From the NCBI GenBank assembly GCA_002887195.1, contig PJAB01001923.1:1-11449 (forward strand): a stretch of 11,449 bases of DNA, in the 5' to 3' direction. How positions within the stretch are numbered: the stretch's first letter is position 1; each line of letters begins with the position of its first letter. This DNA is from Chrysochromulina parva. Taxonomy: Eukaryota > Haptophyta > Prymnesiales > Chrysochromulinaceae. Below, piece by piece: positions 7,163 to 11,449 of this stretch. The notes beneath the pieces are model-generated. The model saw nothing but the letters and a program-made list of their open reading frames with translations. It searched no databases and had not been told where the DNA came from. The position numbers and the translations under genes were made by a program.

Positions 7163-10100
7163 ATGCCGGGACGCAAACACGGAGGCGACTTCGACGACGA
7201 CGAGGACGAGCTGGAGGACACGCCTCGCGGCAGGCAGAAGGACGAGAAGCCCTTCGAACCGACCAACCGGGAGGAGCGCTCGGCCTTCGACAACGCGGCG
7301 GACTCTAAGATGTCGCGCCGGCAGGGCCGGCTCGGCGGACTCGGCGGGATCGGTGGCCTCTCCATCTGGACCGATGGCTTCGGCTTTGACGACGACGACG
7401 ATGACACGACCACGACGGCGCTGATGCGCGCGGCCGCCACCTCACCGGGCCGCAACGGAGCCGGCGGCACGAGCGAAGACCACGTGCGAGAGGCAGAGCA
7501 GCAGCGCAGCTGCGGCAACGGCAAGGGCCGCGCCGGCGAGCCGACCGGCCGCAACGGGCGTGGAAGCGGCGGCAGCGGCAGGGATATGGAGTGGGGCGGC
7601 AGTGGCAGCGGCCAGACCCTGACCCTCGTGACTGCTGACCTGCGCCAGAGCCAGAGCCAGCTGCCCGAGGGGCTCGAGGTCATCGGCGGCGACGCGAGCT
7701 TCGAGGAGCAGGAGGACGGCAGCGCCGCGCTCGTGATGCCCGAGGGCGGCTACCTCAAGCTCAGCATGCCCTACGTCAACGCGTGGACGCTCGAAGACGA
7801 TGGCAAGCTGCATCGGTACTCGCTGCTGCTCGCGCTGCGGCTTGACCGGCTGCCCACGGCGACGCTGCCGCTCTTCCACGGCGGCGGCCCGCCGACCCAG
7901 GGCGAGCAGCTCGACCAGGTGCAGGTGTACAAGAATGGCGGCGTCGGCGCGCTGGGCCAGATGGGCAGGTACGCTGATGACCCTGATTGCGTCATGAGTG
8001 CGCCCTGATTGCGTCATGAGTGCATCATGATTGCGTCATGATTGCGTCCTGATTGCGCCCTGATTGCGCCCTGATTGCGTCATGAGTGCGTCATGAGTGC
8101 GTCCTGATTGCGTCCTGATTGCGCCCTGAGTGCATCCTGAGTGCGCCCTGAGTGCTCGCTCGCGTTTCGTGCGTGCAGCCAGGACGCGACGGTCCGTGCC
8201 GAGCGTTGGGCCTGGGTGGCAGTCACCCGCAAGAAAGGCGAGCTCAAGACGTACGTCAACGGCCGGCTGTGCGCGGAGATCAAACTCGAGTCGGCCAAGC
8301 TGCTCGACAAGTCCAAGCTCAAGCCCGCCGGCACGGCGCGCGCGGCCGAGGAGGGGGTGGAGAAGGAGGTGGATAAGGAGGGCAAGGGCGGCGGCGGCGG
8401 CAAGGGCGGCAAAGACGGCGCCCAACACGGCGCCCCCCCTCCGGAGCGTTTCTGCCTCGATCCGCAGCACGTGGCGCTCTTCGCCGCGCGGGGAGGCGCC
8501 GTGCTGGGCGCCGCGTCCTCCGGCGGGGCATCTTCGAGCGCCGTGTCGAGCGCCTTCGCCTCCTCGGCGGCGACGGCGGGCGGCGCGGCGGCCGGCGTCT
8601 CGGCGGGTCTCGCCCAGCACGGCGCCTCGCTGATGAGCGCGGCGCTGCTGAGCGGCGGAGAAGACGGCGGCAGCGAGCGCGGCCTGGCGGTGCGGTACGT
8701 CAAGCTCGTCTCGAGCGTCTGGACTGCAGGAGGCCCTGCATGCAAGTGCTCACCACGGCGCCCTCCCCCCACAGGTACGTGAAGCTCGTCTCAAGCGTCT
8801 GGACTGAAGAGCAAGTATGCGAGGAGCTTCACCGCCTGCGAGGAAAGCATCAGGCCCTGCATGCATGCAAGTGCTCACCACGGCGCCCTCCCCCCACAGG
8901 TACGCGAGGAGCTTCACAGCCTGCGAGGAAAGGATGAGGAGGCCGAGCTCCTTGACGAGGCCGAGGCGGCGCGCTCGCAGCAGCTCTCTCTCCAGCCGCT
9001 CTATGCCAAGCCGCCGCCCGTCTGGCTGCACCCCGCCTTCGCGGCCGAAGTGGGCGACGCGTTCATCGCTGGGACGGGCCTCGACGGTGGCTCGCTGCAC
9101 ATCTCGCTCGAGGTGGTCGTGCTGACGCTGCAGCGGCTGCTCGCCGAGCCGCACGGCGCCGCCTGTTCGCTGCCGCACGCGCAGCGCGCCGCACTCAACA
9201 CGACGTGTACGCTGCTCGAAGACGCAAAGAAGCTCGCGCATAAGCTGGCGCATGCAATGGGCCACCAGGGGCAGCAGCGCATGTACTTATCCAAGGCCCT
9301 CAAGGCTCTCGAATCCCTCGAGCCTGGCGGCATGCTCGTGCTGCCCTGTGCCGTCGGCGGTGGGCCGCTGAGCGCCTGCGATTGCCTGCGAGTGCATGTG
9401 ATGACTCGGATGGCCTCGCTGATGCTTCCCCTCATCGCATGCCAGTGGGCTGCCGCTGATGACGCCGCTGATGACGCCTCTGATGACCTCTGATTGCCTC
9501 GGACGGCCTCTGATGACCTCTGATTGCCTCCCTCATCAGGTGGGCCTCTGATCCTGCTCGTCGAGCGGCAGCGCACCCCCCACGAGGCGCTGTGCCAGCT
9601 CACCGTGGTCTCCTGTGATCCAGAGGCTCTCGCGCACCACGAGGCCGCGGCCACGCCGCCCAAGATCCGCTTCGCCACCTGCCTGACGCTGCGCGACGTG
9701 CGCCTCGCGCGGCTCCGTGACGAAGCCTTCTGGGCCGTCCTCTGGTACGCCGCCAGCGTGGACAACGGCGGCAAGCTCTCGGCGCACCAGGTGCTCTATC
9801 AGTTGCTCCTCTCGTTTGTGGCGGAGGTGAGATCTCGCCTGATGGCCCCTCCTGAGCCTTGATCTCCTCTCATGGCCTCTGATCGCCTCTCATCGCCTCT
9901 CATGAGCCTTGATCGCCTCTCATGGCCTCTGATCGCCTCGGCCTCGCCTCTGATGGCTCTCTCGTCTGTGGCGCAGGACTCTCTTGAGCAAGCCCTCTTG
10001 CGATCGAACGCACGTGCCGACGAGCCGCCCGAGATGCGCACAGCGCGCCGCTCGGGCTCGGCTCACTACGGCTGCGTGCGCCACACGCTGCGCTTCCTGC

Positions 10101-11326
10101 TACGCGGCTTTGGCGTGAGCGTCCCTGAGTGGAAACGCCTCTCTCTCCTGCTGCGTGCCGAGCTGCTCCAGATGGCACAGCATGACTTGGGCTTTGTGCC
10201 ACACGTCTCGCCGGCGGAGCGCTCGATCTTGAACATTGCGTGCCGGCAGCTCGCGTACAAGGCGGCCAAGCTGGGATGCGAGGGTGGCGAGGAGCGAGCC
10301 GCCCCTGCCGCTGCCGGTGCTACTGCTGCTGGTGCTGCTGCTGCTGCCGCCGCCGCCGCCGCTGCGGGGCTGCCGCTCAGCGTGGCAGAGCTCGCTGCCA
10401 CTCGCGAGCGCATTCAAAAGCTTCAAACGACTCTCCTCTCCAAGCCAGGCGCCGCGCCCTCATCGACCGCCCCCCCTCCACTCATCCTCTGCGAGAGCGA
10501 TGCACATCTCGGCCGCCCGTCGCTAGCCGCACTCCTGGGCGCAGCTGGGCGGCCGCTGCTACCAAGCAGTGCAACCACGGGCGGCGAGAGCGGCGGCGCG
10601 GACGTTGCGCCTCCAGGGAGCCCACACGCACCGGCCGGTGGCAGCGGCGCGTCGGCGGCCGCCGGCGCGCGAGCCTCGTCAGTTTCGGCAGGCTCGTCAG
10701 TTTCGTCAACCTCGGCTCAGCCGGTGGGCAGCGCTGCCGCTGCGGTGCGCGAGGCATACTCTCTCGAGGCGAGCGGCCAGATCACGGCACAGGAGCGCCA
10801 GCGGCGCATCGCCGCCCTCTCGCAGTCGAGCGCGGACGGCGCGGCCGGTGGTGAGCTCGCCTCGATCTCGATCGAAGAGGCGCTCGAGGGGATGGAGGTG
10901 ATGACCGCTGATGACCTCTGATGACCGCTGATGACCTCTGATGACCGCTGATGACCTCTCATGACCGCTCGAGGGGATGAAGGTGATCGGGCTCTTTCCT
11001 TTGGCCGCTGATGACCTCTGAAGACCTCTGATTGCCTCGGACGGCCTCTGACGACCTCTGATTGCCTCCCTCATCAGGTGATCGGGCTTTACTTTGCCGC
11101 TTCGTGGTGTCCATCATGCCGCTCGACGACGCCGCTCCTCGCCTCCACTTACAATGCGCTTCGTCACCGCGGCAAGGGGCTTCAGATTCTCCTCGTCTCG
11201 CAGGATGCGTCCGAGAGCGACTTTGACGTCTACCGGCGTGCGATGCCGTGGCCTGCGCTGCCGCACGGCGGAGCGTACCCTGCGCTGCTCGCCGAGGTCT
11301 TCCACGTCGGCGCGATGCCGTGCCTG
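7163..11326 (+). CDS. multi-exon LamG-like/tryparedoxin-domain protein, 3' end beyond window
   Basis: Proposed exons: 7163-7968, 8179-8694, 8775-8814, 8900-9359, 9540-9826, 9977-10897 and 11078-11326. Together they give 1093 residues in frame, and the gene continues past the right edge. The N-terminus is Asp-rich and Gly-rich (1-165). A laminin-G/concanavalin-like domain spans about 167-455: YSLLLALRL, VYKNGGVGALG, then RWAWVAVTRKKGELKTYVNG, FCLDPQHVALFA and YVKLVSSVWTEEQV. A Lys/Gly and an Ala/Ser insertion interrupt it. A helical middle part (about 480-800) is unrecognised. Low-complexity Ala/Ser/Gly follows, then a SHOCT-like helix pair (LEASGQITAQERQRRIAAL). The last exon is a tryparedoxin/nucleoredoxin domain: GLYFAASWCPSC with C1021 and C1024, MPWPALP, and cis-Pro P1091. 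Disulfide redox activity is therefore likely; substrate and location are unknown. There is no signal peptide. Domain calls are by pattern; exon edges are inferred from phase and GT-AG. Confidence 0.75.
7969..8178 (+). other. intron 1 (11-nt minisatellite intron)
   Basis: The donor is CAG|GTACGC and the acceptor GTGCAG|CC. The phase is 2 on both sides, which restores the LamG strand order (GALGQMG, then SQDATV). The body consists of about 15 units of an 11-nt repeat. Unlike the other introns of this gene, I see no exon copy at its ends. Confidence 0.8.
7982..8155 (+). repeat. 11-nt tandem repeat in intron 1
   Basis: The consensus is YTGAKTGCGYC with A or C at the first base (CTGATTGCGTC, ATGAGTGCGTC, CTGATTGCGCC). 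About 15 units are in exact 11-nt register, with variation at fixed positions. It ends shortly before the acceptor tract. Confidence 0.85.
8695..8774 (+). other. intron 2, starting with a copy of the next exon
   Basis: The donor is CG|GTACGT and the acceptor CCCCACAG|G; the length is 80 nt. The first 31 nt (8695-8725) match the first 31 nt of the following exon (8775-8805) at 29 positions, so the intron would read on in frame as the same peptide (YVKLVSSVWT) before diverging. The remaining 49 nt are nearly the same as the end of intron 3. Confidence 0.75.
8733..8774 (+). repeat. introner-like block, copy 1
   Basis: This block starts GCCCTGCATGCAAG, continues with TGCTCACCACGGCGCCCTCC and ends in CCCACAG. 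Copies lie at 8854-8899 (with an extra ATGC) and, partly, at 11374-11408. Confidence 0.85.
8815..8899 (+). other. intron 3, starting with a copy of the next exon
   Basis: The donor is CAA|GTATGC and the acceptor CCCCACAG|GTA; the length is 85 nt and the phase 0. The first 33 nt (8815-8847) match the start of the following exon (8900-8932) at 31 positions. The 3' part shares its GCCCTGCATGC...CACAG block with intron 2. The exon between introns 2 and 3 is only 40 nt. Confidence 0.75.
8854..8899 (+). repeat. introner-like block, copy 2
   Basis: This copy is the same as the block at 8733-8774 except for one duplicated ATGC near its start. It ends at the acceptor of intron 3. Confidence 0.85.
9360..9539 (+). 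other. intron 4, 180 nt, possible doublet
   Basis: The donor is GGCG|GTGGGC and the acceptor CCTCATCAG|GTGGGC; the phase is 1 (protein AVGGGPLILLVERQ). The intron's first 12 nt resemble the first 12 nt of the next exon (11 of 12). An internal CCAG|TGGGC at 9445/9446 splits it into 86 and 94 nt. The last 55 nt are nearly identical to those of intron 6. Confidence 0.75.
9485..9539 (+). repeat. shared 55-nt intron 3' end, copy 1
   Basis: It matches 11023-11077 at 54 of 55 positions, including the CCTCCCTCATCAG acceptor. Confidence 0.9.
9827..9976 (+). other. intron 5, ending with a copy of the preceding exon end
   Basis: The donor is GAG|GTGAGA and the acceptor GCGCAG|GAC; the length is 150 nt and the phase 0 (SFVAE, then DSLEQ). 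The last 18 nt (9959-9976) match the last 18 nt of the upstream exon (9809-9826) at 16 positions, so the acceptor is an altered copy of the exon end. The body is a 10-nt repeat of CCTCTCATGG/CCTCTGATCG type. Confidence 0.8.
10898..11077 (+). other. intron 6, 180 nt, containing a copy of its own exon junction
   Basis: The donor is ATGGAG|GTGATG and the acceptor CCTCATCAG|GTGATC; the phase is 0 (EEALEGME, then VIGLYF). The body is a 10-nt repeat of GATGACCTCT type. At about 10967-11008 it holds a copy of both exon sides joined together, with an internal AG|GT at 10982/10983 that divides the intron into 85 and 95 nt. Confidence 0.8.
11023..11077 (+). repeat. shared 55-nt intron 3' end, copy 2
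   Basis: It matches 9485-9539 at 54 of 55 positions; the one difference is C for T near the middle. Confidence 0.9.
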
Positions 11327-11449
11327 GTACTCCCATGTGCCTCGAAACATGCCTTGGACATGCCCTGCATCATGCCCTGCATGCGAGTGCTCACCATGGC
11401 GCCCTCCCATGTGCCTCGAAACATGCCTTGGACATGCCCTGCATCATGC
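11327..11449 (+). other. intron 7, 5' part (open at window end)
   Basis: The donor is CTG|GTACTC, directly after the cis-Pro strand (GAMPCL) of the tryparedoxin domain. What follows is repetitive and reads as Met/Cys/Pro-rich nonsense, so I place the exon end at 11326. A 74-nt unit begins to repeat. The acceptor lies outside the window. Confidence 0.6.
11331..11449 (+). repeat. 74-nt tandem repeat in intron 7
   Basis: The first unit is 11331-11404; the second starts at 11405 and is identical for all 45 nt up to the window end. Each unit begins TCCCATGTGCCTCGAAACAT. The first unit contains the introner-like block at 11374-11408. Confidence 0.9.

Noticed and set aside
7982..8155. CRISPR-like array
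   Set aside because: The units are 11 nt with no spacers, inside a spliceosomal intron of a eukaryotic gene.
8861..8899. ATG-initiated coding from 8861
   Set aside because: The ATG lies within intron 3, and the frame joins correctly only through the 8814/8900 splice.
10898..11070. C/D-box snoRNA motifs (TGATGA and CTGA) in introns 4-6
   Set aside because: They arise from every unit of the 10-nt repeat and lack the spacing and terminal stem of a snoRNA.

Overview
The window looks like nuclear DNA of a eukaryotic alga with a red-lineage secondary plastid. A haptophyte is my first guess, and a pelagophyte or another chromist cannot be excluded. Reasons: the DNA is GC-rich; one gene carries spliceosomal GT-AG introns; predicted plastid proteins begin with a signal peptide followed by a transit-like stretch, with an aromatic residue near the expected cleavage site; and mitochondrial and plastid biogenesis genes sit side by side on both strands.

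Layout. (1) 210-983, minus: a Tic22-like plastid import protein. (2) 1160-2584, plus, divergent from it across 176 nt: a Sam50-type Omp85 beta-barrel protein of the mitochondrial outer membrane. (3) 2720-3709, plus: a DUF1995 (LPA3-type) protein, probably plastid. (4) 3710-4084: the 3' junction of two convergent genes, holding an AT-rich TATA-like doublet. (5) 4085-4813, minus: an unrecognised membrane protein with a signal peptide and an acidic tail. (6) 5095-6807, minus: a HAT/TPR repeat protein resembling the plastid RNA-stability factors HCF107/MBB1. (7) 7163 to beyond the right end, plus: a large multi-exon gene. Its product joins an acidic N-terminus, a laminin-G/concanavalin-like domain, a helical middle part, a short SHOCT-like motif and a tryparedoxin/nucleoredoxin domain with an intact WCPSC active site. 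Genes 1-6 can each be read as one uninterrupted exon.

The most unusual part is the intron set of the last gene. I resolve six complete introns and the start of a seventh, and all reading-frame phases agree. Two introns (8695-8774, 8815-8899) begin with a near-perfect copy of the start of the exon that follows and end with the same block of about 45 nt. That block recurs in the last, open intron more than 2.4 kb away. Another intron (9827-9976) ends with a copy of the end of the exon before it. Two 180-nt introns (9360-9539, 10898-11077) share 54 of 55 terminal bases. One of them clearly contains an internal copy of its own spliced exon junction, and the other may contain a degenerate one. Intron bodies are 10- or 11-nt minisatellites. 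Together this looks like recent intron gain by local duplication and introner-like spreading, caught at several stages within one gene.

Functionally, four neighbours (Tic22, Sam50, DUF1995, HAT protein) fit organelle biogenesis. Nothing in the sequence proves that they are co-regulated, although CACGTG boxes lie close upstream of three of their starts.
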